Shown piece by piece: positions 1 to 7,087 of a stretch of 10,335 nucleotides of DNA (positions within the stretch are counted from its first letter, which is position 1; every line of letters starts with the position of its first letter). Where the stretch lies: contig JABDRK010000103.1 in the NCBI GenBank assembly GCA_013041785.1, positions 1-10,335 on the forward strand. The letters run 5' to 3'. The stretch comes from Eudoraea sp. (GTDB lineage: Bacteria > Bacteroidota > Bacteroidia > Flavobacteriales > Flavobacteriaceae). Under the pieces are notes generated by a model. It had not been told where the DNA came from. It saw only the letters and a program-made list of their open reading frames with translations, and did not search any database. The position numbers and the translations under genes were made by a program.

Positions 1-16
1 ATAGCAGTTTCTTCAT
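1..16 (-). CDS. start of a further gene, cut by the window edge
   Basis: An ATG at 16-14 overlaps the TGA stop of the DUF2911 gene in an ATGA arrangement. Five codons are visible and read MKKLL, a beginning typical of a secretory signal peptide or a membrane anchor. The 4-base overlap continues the chain of coupled starts seen from ftsY through the DUF2911 gene, so this is probably the third gene of that unit. Nothing can be said about its function. Confidence 0.4.
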
Positions 17-876
17 TGCTTTATGGATTTTAAATTCGCCTCCCAAAGAGCGATGTTTTTCTGATTCATACGCACAAATTCGTCTTTTTCTTCCAATTGT
101 GCCAATTTAAGGGATAGCCTTGCTGATACAATGGCAGCCCGGTAATCTCCCTTTGAAGCCTCAAGCAGGGATTTGACCCGATAAAAGTAATAGGTGTCTC
201 CCCCAAGTTGGATTGCCTTTATTATATATTTCATTGCCGGATCAGACTGAATTTCCTGTTCCTGTAAGTATCTTGCCGCCTCATAATAGGTTTGTGCACT
301 AGGTTGGTCATTTAATTTACCATTAATTTCTTCCAGCATCTGCTTATGGGTGTCAACCGTGATGGGAATCTGTAGGCGTGTATGTTCCCATTCCCAAACC
401 ATGATTGCCGAGTTGTGAGTCAATCTATCGAAAGTGATCAGAAAGTTCTCCTGTACCTGCGAAATGGAATCAGGGACTATTTGTATCCGGAACAGATCTT
501 CTTTAGGATCATATGCATTGCGGCCATCACCCCAGTGGGAGGTATTGGTATGAAAAACAATTTCCCATTCGGTTTTGCCGGGAAAGGCATATAAAGCGTA
601 GGTGCCTTTCGGTAGTGGGTTACCCATCACTTCCACTGCCCTGTCAACACTAAATTTAGTGGATTCGTTTGCCCCTACACGCCAAATTCGTCCGTAGGGC
701 ACAAGATCACCTATTATCTTACGGCCTTTGACACCCGGCCTTGAATAAGACACCGTAACCTTGGTGAGGCCGATGTATTGGACTACTTCGGCATACGGAC
801 TGGCTTTGGGGTGGATGATTTGACACCGGACGGAAATTCCGATGATGAAAAATGTTATGAGTATAACTCCCCTCAA
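13..876 (-). CDS. DUF2911 family exported protein with C-terminal helical repeats
   Basis: Function is not known; the family is DUF2911, common in Bacteroidota. The 287-residue product starts with a hydrophobic segment (2-16) ending near Cys18-Gln19. This looks like an ordinary signal peptide rather than a lipobox, because Arg17 precedes the Cys, so the protein is probably periplasmic or outer-membrane associated. The DUF2911 domain covers about 22-170 with the landmarks YSRPGVKGR (44-52), RVGANESTKF (66-75) and PKGTYALYA (89-97). Residues 175-287 are helical and resemble TPR repeats. The start codon is TTG, overlapping the ftsY TGA (TTGA). An in-frame TAA lies four codons upstream and the next in-frame ATG is residue 84, so no ATG start would keep the signal peptide. 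Expression is probably coupled to ftsY. Family assignment is strong and the role is unknown. Confidence 0.88.
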   Translation of the reverse strand: MRGVILITFFIIGISVRCQIIHPKASPYAEVVQYIGLTKVTVSYSRPGVKGRKIIGDLVPYGRIWRVGANESTKFSVDRAVEVMGNPLPKGTYALYAFPGKTEWEIVFHTNTSHWGDGRNAYDPKEDLFRIQIVPDSISQVQENFLITFDRLTHNSAIMVWEWEHTRLQIPITVDTHKQMLEEINGKLNDQPSAQTYYEAARYLQEQEIQSDPAMKYIIKAIQLGGDTYYFYRVKSLLEASKGDYRAAIVSARLSLKLAQLEEKDEFVRMNQKNIALWEANLKSIKQ

Positions 877-1835
877 GAAGTAGTATTAAAAAAGGAATCT
901 ACAAACTCAAATTTATTGAATACCTGCAGGTCTTCCAGGCCTTCGCCAACCCCGATATATTTCACCGGGATCTGAAACTGATCCGAGATCCCGATAACCA
1001 CGCCTCCTTTGGCCGTACCGTCGAGTTTGGTGACAGCCAGAGCGGTTACTTCCGTGGCCTTGGTAAACTGTTTGGCCTGTTCAAAGGCATTCTGACCTGT
1101 GGAACCGTCCAATACCAGCAGCACTTCATGGGGTGCTTCCGGGACTACCTTTTGCATCACCCTTTTTACCTTGCCCAGTTCATTCATGAGGTTAACCTTA
1201 TTGTGCAGACGCCCTGCCGTATCGATCAACACTATATCCATGTCCTGGCTTACCGCAGCACTTAAGGTATCAAAGGCAACAGACGCCGGGTCACTTCCCA
1301 TTTTCTGTTTGATTATCGGCACATCTACCCGCTCTGCCCATACCTGGAGTTGATCGATTGCTGCCGCACGAAAGGTATCCGCAGCCCCCAGCATTACTTT
1401 GAGTCCCTGTTTTTTAAATTGGAAGGCGAGTTTCCCGATCGTCGTGGTCTTCCCTACCCCGTTTACTCCCACAACCATAATAACGTAGGGTTTTGAGGAA
1501 GTGTCAATTTGAAATTCCGATTCCTCTCCGCGGTGCGTTTCGGAAAGCAAGCCTGCAATTTCCTCCCTGAGGATGGAGTTCAGTTCATCAGTCCCCATGT
1601 ACTTATCCCTGGATACCCGCTCTTCAATGCGTTCGATGATCTTTAGCGTGGTATTTACCCCAACATCCGAGGTAACAAGTACTTCCTCCAGGTTGTCCAG
1701 CACATCGTCATCCACACTGGATTTACCTGCAACGGCCTTGCTGAGTTTTGAGAAAAAACTGGTCTTGGATTTTTCAAGGCCCTTATCCAGGGTTTCCTTG
1801 TTCTGGGAAGAAAATATCTTTTTAAATAAGCTCAT
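873..1835 (-). CDS. ftsY: signal recognition particle receptor FtsY
   Basis: FtsY is the membrane-associated GTPase that docks the SRP-ribosome complex at the Sec translocon for co-translational membrane insertion. The 320-residue protein has only a short N-terminal extension (about 1-35), with a basic, amphipathic first stretch likely to touch the membrane, then the N domain (about 35-110) and the G domain. Visible GTPase motifs are G1 GVNGVGKT (123-130), G2 DTFRAAA (153-159), G3 DTAGR (205-209), G4 TKLD (269-272) and the closing GVGEGLEDL (295-303). These place it with FtsY rather than Ffh, since there is no Met-rich M domain. The ATG at 1835 lies 21 bases past a TATCTTTG element, and a terminator separates it from the ribosomal genes upstream. 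Its stop overlaps the TTG start of the DUF2911 gene. Confidence 0.97.
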   Translation of the reverse strand: MSLFKKIFSSQNKETLDKGLEKSKTSFFSKLSKAVAGKSSVDDDVLDNLEEVLVTSDVGVNTTLKIIERIEERVSRDKYMGTDELNSILREEIAGLLSETHRGEESEFQIDTSSKPYVIMVVGVNGVGKTTTIGKLAFQFKKQGLKVMLGAADTFRAAAIDQLQVWAERVDVPIIKQKMGSDPASVAFDTLSAAVSQDMDIVLIDTAGRLHNKVNLMNELGKVKRVMQKVVPEAPHEVLLVLDGSTGQNAFEQAKQFTKATEVTALAVTKLDGTAKGGVVIGISDQFQIPVKYIGVGEGLEDLQVFNKFEFVDSFFNTTS

Positions 1836-1856
1836 ACCCTTGGCTCAATTATCTCG

Positions 1857-1864
1857 CAAAGATA
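1857..1864 (-). promoter_or_regulatory. ftsY promoter, -7 element TATCTTTG
   Basis: TATCTTTG matches the Bacteroidota -7 consensus TAnnTTTG. A TTTG inside the upstream terminator hairpin (1893-1890) could be the -33 box, but the 25-base spacing is longer than the usual 19 or so. The predicted leader before the ftsY ATG is only about 15 bases. The element lies right after the terminator U-tract, so ftsY appears to restart transcription there. Confidence 0.6.
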
Positions 1865-1870
1865 GGAAAT

Positions 1871-1901
1871 AAAAAAGCCGTTTTGTTAACAAAACGGCTT
1901 T
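1871..1901 (-). terminator. intrinsic terminator after rpmB-rpmG-bL38
   Basis: A perfect inverted repeat (1874-1901) has arms of AAAGCCGTTTTG and its complement around TTAA. On the minus strand it is followed by a run of T (1876-1871). It starts 24 bases after the bL38 stop codon. The orientation of the T run shows that it ends leftward transcription, separating the ribosomal protein unit from ftsY, perhaps incompletely. Confidence 0.9.
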
Positions 1902-1924
1902 CCCTGTATGCTTTGAACTATTTC

Positions 1925-2077
1925 TTATTTCTTAGCCAGCCAGTCGTTTACGAACTCTGGTGGCATAATTCCTTCAACAAAGGTATACGCCCCGGATTTC
2001 GGGGATTTAACCATTTTGATAGCCTTGGTTAGCCTTTTGGATGTAGATTGTAATGTTGCTACCGTCTTCTTAGCCAT
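1925..2077 (-). CDS. DUF4295 family protein, Bacteroidota ribosomal protein bL38
   Basis: This 50-residue, strongly basic protein begins MAKKTVATLQSTSKRLTKAI and ends FVNDWLAKK. It matches DUF4295, a family confined to Bacteroidota and regularly found beside rpmG. To my knowledge this family corresponds to bL38, a large-subunit protein reported from the cryo-EM structure of the Flavobacterium johnsoniae ribosome; the link from DUF4295 to bL38 is from memory. The ATG at 2077 is 6 bases after the rpmG stop, so it is the third gene of the rpmB-rpmG unit, and the terminator follows 24 bases beyond its stop. It has no cysteines and no zinc motif. Composition and placement both fit a structural ribosomal protein. 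It is short enough to be missed by gene callers with a length cut-off. Confidence 0.88.
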   Translation of the reverse strand: MAKKTVATLQSTSKRLTKAIKMVKSPKSGAYTFVEGIMPPEFVNDWLAKK

Positions 2078-2083
2078 GATTCT

Positions 2084-2266
2084 TTATTTTATCTCTTTGT
2101 GAATGGTCATTTTCTTCAGGATAGGGTTGAACTTTTTCAATTCCATCCTATCCGGAGTATTCTTTTTGTTCTTGGTAGTGATATAGCGGGAAGTCCCGGG
2201 CATACCTGACTTTTTATGTTCGGTACACTCCAAAATAACCTGAACCCTGTTACCTTTCTTTGCCAT
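2084..2266 (-). CDS. rpmG: 50S ribosomal protein L33 (bL33)
   Basis: A small basic protein of the large ribosomal subunit near the E site. The 60-residue product has the family core [20 protein letters not shown] followed by [15 protein letters not shown]. Only one cysteine is present (Cys14), so the two CxxC zinc-binding pairs of the C+ form are absent and this is the zinc-independent form. It starts at ATG 2266, 18 bases after the rpmB stop, and is followed after 6 bases by the bL38 gene. The leader is A-rich with no Shine-Dalgarno sequence, as is usual in Bacteroidota. It is co-transcribed from the promoter in front of rpmB. Confidence 0.97.
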   Translation of the reverse strand: MAKKGNRVQVILECTEHKKSGMPGTSRYITTKNKKNTPDRMELKKFNPILKKMTIHKEIK

Positions 2267-2284
2267 TGCTTGCTTTTTTACAGA

Positions 2285-2521
2285 TTATTTGATCCGTCCT
2301 TGCTGCCTAGCTTCCTTCAAAACTGCGGAAATTCCTTTCTTGTTGATCGCCTTGAGGGCACGGGCGGAAACTTTTAAAGTAATCCACCGATCTTCTTCGG
2401 GAATGTAAAAACGCTTTTTAGAAAGATTTACATCAAACCTTCTTCGGGTCTTATTGATAGAAAAAGACACGTTGTTACCGAACATCGCACGCTTTCCCGT
2501 TATTTCGCAGACTTTTGACAT
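2285..2521 (-). CDS. rpmB: 50S ribosomal protein L28 (bL28)
   Basis: A large-subunit ribosomal protein of 78 residues, the normal length for the family. It opens MSKVCEITGKRAMFGNNVS, the usual bL28 beginning, followed by an Arg/Lys-rich middle (TRRRFDVNLSKKRFYIP) and the conserved WITLKVSARALKAINKKG. The zinc-site cysteines of some bL28 proteins are missing apart from Cys5. It is the first gene of the rpmB-rpmG-bL38 unit. The ATG at 2521 lies 33 bases past a perfect housekeeping promoter, giving a predicted leader of roughly 25-30 bases. The rpmB-rpmG pairing is common across bacteria, while the third gene is a Bacteroidota addition. Confidence 0.97.
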   Translation of the reverse strand: MSKVCEITGKRAMFGNNVSFSINKTRRRFDVNLSKKRFYIPEEDRWITLKVSARALKAINKKGISAVLKEARQQGRIK

Positions 2522-2554
2522 TGCGTTACTTTTTACTTAATTCAAAACAGGGTG

Positions 2555-2585
2555 CAAATGTACATCATTTTTAGTGTAATACAAA
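2555..2585 (-). promoter_or_regulatory. rpmB promoter, TTTG-N19-TACATTTG
   Basis: The -33 box TTTG (2585-2582) and the -7 box TACATTTG (2562-2555) are separated by exactly 19 bases, an ideal match to the primary-sigma consensus of Bacteroidota. It begins 9 bases past the cinA stop codon and drives rpmB-rpmG-bL38. It is the best housekeeping promoter in the window and a reference for judging the weaker ones. Confidence 0.88.
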
Positions 2586-2593
2586 AATCTGTT

Positions 2594-3841
2594 TTAGAAT
2601 TTTAAAATTTCTTTCTGAAGCATTTCAAATGCTTTATGCACAGACTTTTGTACGATCCTGATCCGGTGATTTCCCATGTTAAATTTCCCGGAATATACCC
2701 CTTCCGGAGTGGCTATTCCTATGAACACGGTGCCAATTTCCGAATCGGAATCTCCTTTGCTTGGACCCGCATTCCCCGTAGTGGAAATAGCAAAATCCGA
2801 CTTGAATATGTTCCGGGCATTAACCGCCATAGCTTCTGCTACCTCAGCACTCACCACACTGTGTTTCTGTATCAGGGTTTCAGGCACTTGCAAAACGGAC
2901 TTTTTTACCTCGGTGGCATATCCTACAATACTACCAAGAAAATAGGCCGAAGCACCGGGTATTGTCGTAAGCTGTTCAGCAATTTTTCCTCCTGTAAAAC
3001 TTTCTGCGGTAGCCAGCGTAAGTCCTTTTTCAGTCATTATTCTCGCAATTCCTGCCTCCAGGGTACCTTCCTCTTCCTCCCCGTAAATAATATCCCCGAT
3101 CAGCCCGTATAATTGCCGGACTGCCTTATCTACCCCATCTATAAGAAGTGCTTCGTCAGTCCCTTTGGCAGTAAGCCGCAGCCTCACTTTTCCGAGGTTC
3201 GGCAAATATGCCAGTTTTATAAACACGGGCAAGGCATCCTCCCAGCTTGCTATCCGCTCGGCAATTGCACTTTCTCCAAGACCATAGGTCAATATGGTGC
3301 GGTGGACGATAAAAGGTCGGTGAAATTCGGATACGATTCGTGGCAACACCTCGCGGTGCATAAGGCTTTTCATTTCGAAGGGAACTCCCGGTAATGAGAC
3401 GAATACCTGCTCTCCTTTGCGCATCCACATTCCGGGAGCCGTACCGTGGGTATTGTGCAATACGGTGGCGCGTGAAGGCACAAGGGCCTGTTTGCGGTTC
3501 ATATCCGATATGGGTGTTGAAATATATTTTTCGAACAGTTCCTCCACATGGGCGAGGACCTGTTTATTCATCACCAGCTTGTCTCCCAGGTATTCACACA
3601 GGGTGTGTTTGGTAATGTCGTCTTTGGTGGGGCCAAGGCCCCCTGTTATGAGTATGAGATCTGCCCGGGACGCAGCCTCTTCCAGGGCCTGCAATATATG
3701 TTCCCGATGATCCTGGACAGAGGAGATCTGATAAACAGAAATCCCGATTTTGTTGAGTTCTTTAGCAATAAAAGCCGAATTGGTGTCCACAATCTGGCCG
3801 ATGAGTATCTCATCGCCAATAGTGATAATCTCTGCAAACAT
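2594..3841 (-). CDS. cinA: CinA family nicotinamide-nucleotide amidohydrolase
   Basis: A two-domain protein of 415 residues, the usual full length. The N-terminal molybdopterin-binding-like (COG1058) domain, about 1-170, has [13 protein letters not shown] at 9-21 and [10 protein letters not shown] at 66-75. In characterised CinA proteins this domain has ADP-ribose pyrophosphatase activity. The C-terminal PncC domain, about 257-413, has AESFTGG (279-285) and TTGNAGP (354-360). PncC deamidates nicotinamide mononucleotide to recycle NAD breakdown products. Most relatives have Cys where this protein has Phe282, while the neighbouring Ser281 is kept. Its ATG overlaps the stop of the Hpt gene by one base (TGATG), so the two are probably translated in series. 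The name comes from competence-induced genes of Gram-positive bacteria; no competence role is implied here. Confidence 0.95.
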   Translation of the reverse strand: MFAEIITIGDEILIGQIVDTNSAFIAKELNKIGISVYQISSVQDHREHILQALEEAASRADLILITGGLGPTKDDITKHTLCEYLGDKLVMNKQVLAHVEELFEKYISTPISDMNRKQALVPSRATVLHNTHGTAPGMWMRKGEQVFVSLPGVPFEMKSLMHREVLPRIVSEFHRPFIVHRTILTYGLGESAIAERIASWEDALPVFIKLAYLPNLGKVRLRLTAKGTDEALLIDGVDKAVRQLYGLIGDIIYGEEEEGTLEAGIARIMTEKGLTLATAESFTGGKIAEQLTTIPGASAYFLGSIVGYATEVKKSVLQVPETLIQKHSVVSAEVAEAMAVNARNIFKSDFAISTTGNAGPSKGDSDSEIGTVFIGIATPEGVYSGKFNMGNHRIRIVQKSVHKAFEMLQKEILKF

Positions 3842-4185
3842 CAGAAATTGAAGTCGTTTTTAAGCTCGGCAATGACCTGGAGCACATCTTTTTTAAGGAT
3901 GGGAAACTTTTCTTGAATGGCCGCACTGTTGTTCCCCGGTGTTTTACCCAGCGTTTCGATCTCCAAAGCTATGGCGCGCGTTTGTTCCATCCCCAGCAGG
4001 TCTACATTGGGCTTTATCTTATGGGCAAGTTTGTATACCTTTTCGTAGTTCTTATCATTGATAGCTGCTTCCAGATTTTCCAAATCCATGGGTACTTCTT
4101 CCAGAAAAACCTGGATAACTGAGTTTATGAAGTCGGTATCCCCTTCAGCCATTTCATTAATCTTGTCCAAACTGTAAATCATCAT
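3841..4185 (-). CDS. stand-alone Hpt (histidine phosphotransfer) protein
   Basis: A 114-residue, mostly helical protein with the Hpt signature [15 protein letters not shown], placing the phospho-accepting histidine at His55. Hpt proteins shuttle phosphate between a hybrid sensor kinase and response regulators in the cytoplasm. No kinase or receiver domain is encoded in the window, so its partners lie elsewhere. The start ATG at 4185 overlaps the TGA of the FAH gene (ATGA), with a second ATG directly after it (MM), and its stop overlaps the cinA start. It therefore sits inside a metabolic and repair operon, not a signalling locus. The Pro-Asn after AHKIK, in place of the more common Gly-Ser or Gly-Ala, is the only deviation I see in the phosphorylation helix. 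Confidence 0.88.
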   Translation of the reverse strand: MMIYSLDKINEMAEGDTDFINSVIQVFLEEVPMDLENLEAAINDKNYEKVYKLAHKIKPNVDLLGMEQTRAIALEIETLGKTPGNNSAAIQEKFPILKKDVLQVIAELKNDFNF

Positions 4186-4793
4186 TGTATTTTTAAAGAG
4201 AACATTTCTTCATCTTCCAGCGTACCTGAAAGGTAATCATTTGCCTGAATTTTACCAACCCCGGCCGGGGTACCGGTAAAGAGCACATCTCCTTTTTTTA
4301 GGGTAAAGAAAGTAGAAACATACCCGATCAGTTCATCTACCTTCCACAACATATTTGCCGTATGTCCCTGCTGAACCTGTACTCCATTTTTGGACAAGCT
4401 AAAATGCAGATCGTCAATATCCCTGTATTTGGTTTTTGGCACCCATTTGCCAATGACAGCAGCCCCGTCAAAGCCTTTGGCCTTTTCCCAGGGAAGGCCC
4501 TTCTCCTTTAATTTCCCCTGTAAGTCCCTTGCAGTAAAATCTATTCCCAGGCTTATTTCCTCGTAGTACTTGTGAGCAAATCGGGGATTAATGTGCTTGC
4601 CCACTTTTTTGATCCTGACCAGGAGCTCCACTTCATAATGGATTTCCTGAGAAAATTCCGGAATAAAGAAATCCTGTTCTTTAGGTAAAACAGCCGAATC
4701 TGGTTTTATGAAAACAACCGGATCTTCCGGGCGTTCATTGGATAATTCCGCTATATGAGCTGCATAGTTCCGTCCAATACAAACGATCTTCAT
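4182..4793 (-). CDS. fumarylacetoacetate hydrolase family protein (FAHD1-like)
   Basis: A compact 203-residue FAH-fold enzyme, the length of FAHD1/YcgM-type proteins, which cleave acylpyruvates or decarboxylate oxaloacetate. Visible landmarks are the N-terminal GRNYAAH (7-13), the metal-binding acidic set Glu54 and Glu56 in HYEVEL with Asp85 in GIDFTARDLQ, KAKGFDGAAVIG (105-116) and FTGTPAGVG (172-180). All expected Mg/Mn ligands are present, so it should be active. The family cannot be resolved to one substrate from sequence; oxaloacetate or acylpyruvate clean-up is likely and a role in aromatic degradation is less likely because no pathway genes are near. It starts 15 bases after the exonuclease stop and its own stop overlaps the Hpt start. 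Confidence 0.9.
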   Translation of the reverse strand: MKIVCIGRNYAAHIAELSNERPEDPVVFIKPDSAVLPKEQDFFIPEFSQEIHYEVELLVRIKKVGKHINPRFAHKYYEEISLGIDFTARDLQGKLKEKGLPWEKAKGFDGAAVIGKWVPKTKYRDIDDLHFSLSKNGVQVQQGHTANMLWKVDELIGYVSTFFTLKKGDVLFTGTPAGVGKIQANDYLSGTLEDEEMFSLKIQ

Positions 4794-4808
4794 AGCCCTG
4801 GTTTTTAC

Positions 4809-5585
4809 TTAACCCAGTTTATTGTTCAGTTTACTCAACTTGATTTGTGTAAGTACTTTTTTGGTATAGCGCGGAAAATCGGCATTCAGGATCCATCCAA
4901 AATAACCGGGTTCTGTATCCAGCACCTCCAATACTTTTCTCCCTTTGTGCTTTCCAAAAGAAAAAACTTCTTCCCCTTCTTTGTCTAGAACGATAAACCC
5001 TGCAAAATCAACAGCCTGCTTGCGATGTGAAAACTCGGACAGCATTTTGACATTGTTTTCCAACTCCGGATATCTCTCAATCTGTGAAAGCAGCACCTCG
5101 TAGGTAGCCTGCGTATCCGCAGCGGCGCTGTGTGCATCTTCCAGTTCCTTGTCGCAATAAAAACGGTAGGCAGCGGAAAGGGTACGTTGTTCCATCTTGT
5201 GAAAAATGGTTTGTACATCAACAGCATTTCGGTTTTTCAGATCCACATCCAGCCCTACCCTCAACAATTCTTCGACCAGCAGGGGGATATCAAATCGGTC
5301 TGAATTAAATCCTGCCAGGTCACTATCCTTGATCATATTCCAGATCTCGTGGGAAAGCTCCTTAAAAGTGGGTTCCCCCGCAACTTTTTCATTCGTGATC
5401 CCGTGTATTGCGATGGACTCGTCCGGGATGGTCATTTCCGGATTTACCAGCCAGCTTTTGCTTTCCTTGTTCCCGTTCGGGAATACCTTGAGGATAGCGA
5501 TCTCCACAATGCGGTCATTAACCACATTGGTTCCTGTGGTTTCCAGGTCAAAAAAACAAAGGGGTTTGCTGAGATTCAGTTCCAT
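4809..5585 (-). CDS. DEDDh 3'-5' exonuclease (DNA polymerase III epsilon-like) with ExoX-type C-terminal domain
   Basis: A 258-residue protein with an RNase T/DnaQ-type exonuclease domain (about 8-170) and a short C-terminal domain (about 207-250, FSFGKHKGRKVLEVLD onward). The latter resembles the ExoX-like C-terminal/DUF3820 module found behind similar nucleases. Catalytic DEDDh residues are visible: Asp13 and Glu15 in FDLETTG, Asp99 in NSDRFD, His152 and Asp157 in AHSAAAD. It should remove nucleotides from DNA 3' ends, in proofreading or repair; it is not necessarily the replicative epsilon subunit. I chose ATG 5585 over an upstream in-frame TTG at 5603, because that TTG lies inside the TATCTTTG promoter element and the family starts close to the catalytic motif. 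It is first in a unit with the FAH, Hpt and cinA genes. Confidence 0.92.
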   Translation of the reverse strand: MELNLSKPLCFFDLETTGTNVVNDRIVEIAILKVFPNGNKESKSWLVNPEMTIPDESIAIHGITNEKVAGEPTFKELSHEIWNMIKDSDLAGFNSDRFDIPLLVEELLRVGLDVDLKNRNAVDVQTIFHKMEQRTLSAAYRFYCDKELEDAHSAAADTQATYEVLLSQIERYPELENNVKMLSEFSHRKQAVDFAGFIVLDKEGEEVFSFGKHKGRKVLEVLDTEPGYFGWILNADFPRYTKKVLTQIKLSKLNNKLG

Positions 5586-5600
5586 GGCAATTGCTTTGGG

Positions 5601-5608
5601 CAAAGATA
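5601..5608 (-). promoter_or_regulatory. exonuclease operon promoter, -7 element TATCTTTG
   Basis: TATCTTTG fits TAnnTTTG and is identical to the ftsY element. A TTG at 5626-5624 is 15 bases upstream, a little too close for a normal -33 box. The leader to the ATG at 5585 would be under 15 bases. Confidence 0.55.
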
Positions 5609-5648
5609 GCCCTTTAGATGGGACAAGCTTTTTATTTAATTAAGGCTC

Positions 5649-6998
5649 TTAGATATCCCGGTCCGTGTCCCAGGCTTCCAGGTAATCGGCTACCGTCTTG
5701 ATAAATGAGCTTCCAAGTGCTCCATTCACCACCCTGTGGTCATAGCTGTGCGACAGGAACATTTTGCTGCGGATACCGATAAAATCACCTTCTGAAGTCT
5801 CAATAACCGCAGGCACTTTGCGGATAGCGCCCAGGGCCAGTATACCCACCTGAGGCTGATTAATGATCGGAGTTCCGAAAACACTGCCAAAGGTCCCTAC
5901 ATTGGTCACGGTATACGTGCCACCCTGGATCTCGTCAGGCTTAAGTGCATTATTCCTTGACCGGACAGCCAGATCATTCACCACCCTGGCCATGCCAACA
6001 AGGTTGAGCTGGTCTGCATTCTTGATGACAGGAACAATAAGGTTGCCATCAGGCAGCGCAGTAGCCATGCCGATATTGATATTTTTCTTTTTGATGACGG
6101 AATCGCCCTTAACCGAAATATTCATCAAAGGGTGTGTTTTAAGAGCTTTGGCCACAGCCTCCATAAAAATGGGTGTAAATGTGAGCTTCTCCCCTTCCCT
6201 TTCCTGAAAGATCCCCTTAAACTTATTTCTCCAGGCAACTAAATTGGTAACGTCCACTTCGATAAAACTCTGCACATGTGCTGAAGTAGAAACACTTTCG
6301 GTCATATGCTGTGCGATGAGTTTGCCCATACGGGACAATGGGATGATTTCATCCTCTCCGCTTACCTGAACCCGTGAAACTTCCTGGGCCGGGGCTTTTA
6401 CCGTTACCGGTTCTGGCGCAGCAACCTTTGTCGGGCTATCCACTACTGGCGGTTGTTCCGTTGCAGGGGCCCCTTTTCGGCCAGCGATATATTCCAGGAT
6501 ATCGTTTTTAGTCACCCTTCCTTCTTTTCCACTACCCTGAAGGGAATCCAGCTCTTCCAGGCTGATGCCCTCTTTCTTGGCGATATTCTTTACCAGCGGG
6601 GAATAAAATCGCTCGGACTTGTTATAATCGGCAACCGGTGCAGTCACAGTTTCCTGTGCTGCCTGCACTTGTTGTTCCAGCGTGGAGGCTGCTTCAGGAA
6701 TGGCTTCCTCTTCAGCTACTGTTTCCTCCACAGGGGTCTCATCCGCAGGGGCTTCCCCATTCAATTCAATGACCGCTACGGTTTCACCCACTTTGATCAC
6801 ATCGTCGACCTCAAAACGTTTCTCCAACAATACCCCTTCCACTTCACTGGGAACTTCAGAATCCACCTTGTCGGTTGCTATTTCAAACACGGCTTCGTCC
6901 AGTTCAATAGTTTCCCCAACTTCCTTTAGCCAGGAGGTCAGCGTTGCCTCGGCTACACTCTCCCCCATTTGCGGCAATTTCAGTTCAAATTTTGACAT
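5649..6998 (-). CDS. 2-oxo acid dehydrogenase E2 component (dihydrolipoyl acyltransferase)
   Basis: The E2 core of a 2-oxo acid dehydrogenase complex, moving acyl groups from lipoate to CoA. The 449 residues read as one lipoyl domain (1-79, lipoylated Lys44 in ATDKVDSE), an acidic Pro/Ala/Glu linker (80-127), a peripheral-subunit-binding domain (131-171), a second linker, and the catalytic trimer-forming domain (about 215-445). The catalytic motif reads SYDHRVVNG with His421, but the Asp usual at the fourth position after His is Asn425. No E1 or E3 gene is adjacent, so the substrate cannot be read from context. One lipoyl domain and overall size favour a branched-chain 2-oxo acid or 2-oxoglutarate type; in this lineage such proteins are often annotated as branched-chain E2. 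It starts at ATG 6998 behind its own -7 element. Confidence 0.93.
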   Translation of the reverse strand: MSKFELKLPQMGESVAEATLTSWLKEVGETIELDEAVFEIATDKVDSEVPSEVEGVLLEKRFEVDDVIKVGETVAVIELNGEAPADETPVEETVAEEEAIPEAASTLEQQVQAAQETVTAPVADYNKSERFYSPLVKNIAKKEGISLEELDSLQGSGKEGRVTKNDILEYIAGRKGAPATEQPPVVDSPTKVAAPEPVTVKAPAQEVSRVQVSGEDEIIPLSRMGKLIAQHMTESVSTSAHVQSFIEVDVTNLVAWRNKFKGIFQEREGEKLTFTPIFMEAVAKALKTHPLMNISVKGDSVIKKKNINIGMATALPDGNLIVPVIKNADQLNLVGMARVVNDLAVRSRNNALKPDEIQGGTYTVTNVGTFGSVFGTPIINQPQVGILALGAIRKVPAVIETSEGDFIGIRSKMFLSHSYDHRVVNGALGSSFIKTVADYLEAWDTDRDI

Positions 6999-7035
6999 AT
7001 TGGTATTTATTGGGCCTTTATTGTCTTTTGTTTTG

Positions 7036-7043
7036 CAAAATTA
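7036..7043 (-). promoter_or_regulatory. E2 gene promoter, -7 element TAATTTTG
   Basis: TAATTTTG fits TAnnTTTG in the 89-base gap between recR and the E2 gene. No clear TTTG box is present 19 bases upstream. The predicted leader is about 30 bases. I see no terminator hairpin after recR, so some read-through from recR is possible. Confidence 0.5.
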
Positions 7044-7087
7044 ATAAAAAAACGTATTATTTCTTACACTTATTACATCGCTCATTG

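Noticed and set aside
2636..3112. Long plus-strand open frames opposite cinA and other genes, including one of 158 codons
   Set aside because: They lie opposite well-conserved genes, show no recognisable domains and have composition expected of the complement of coding DNA.
5586..5603. Upstream TTG start for the exonuclease
   Set aside because: The TTG is part of the TATCTTTG promoter element, so the transcript would begin after it.
5601..5627. Riboswitch or attenuator in front of the exonuclease operon
   Set aside because: Only short inverted matches around the -7 element were visible and the leader is too short to hold a structured switch.
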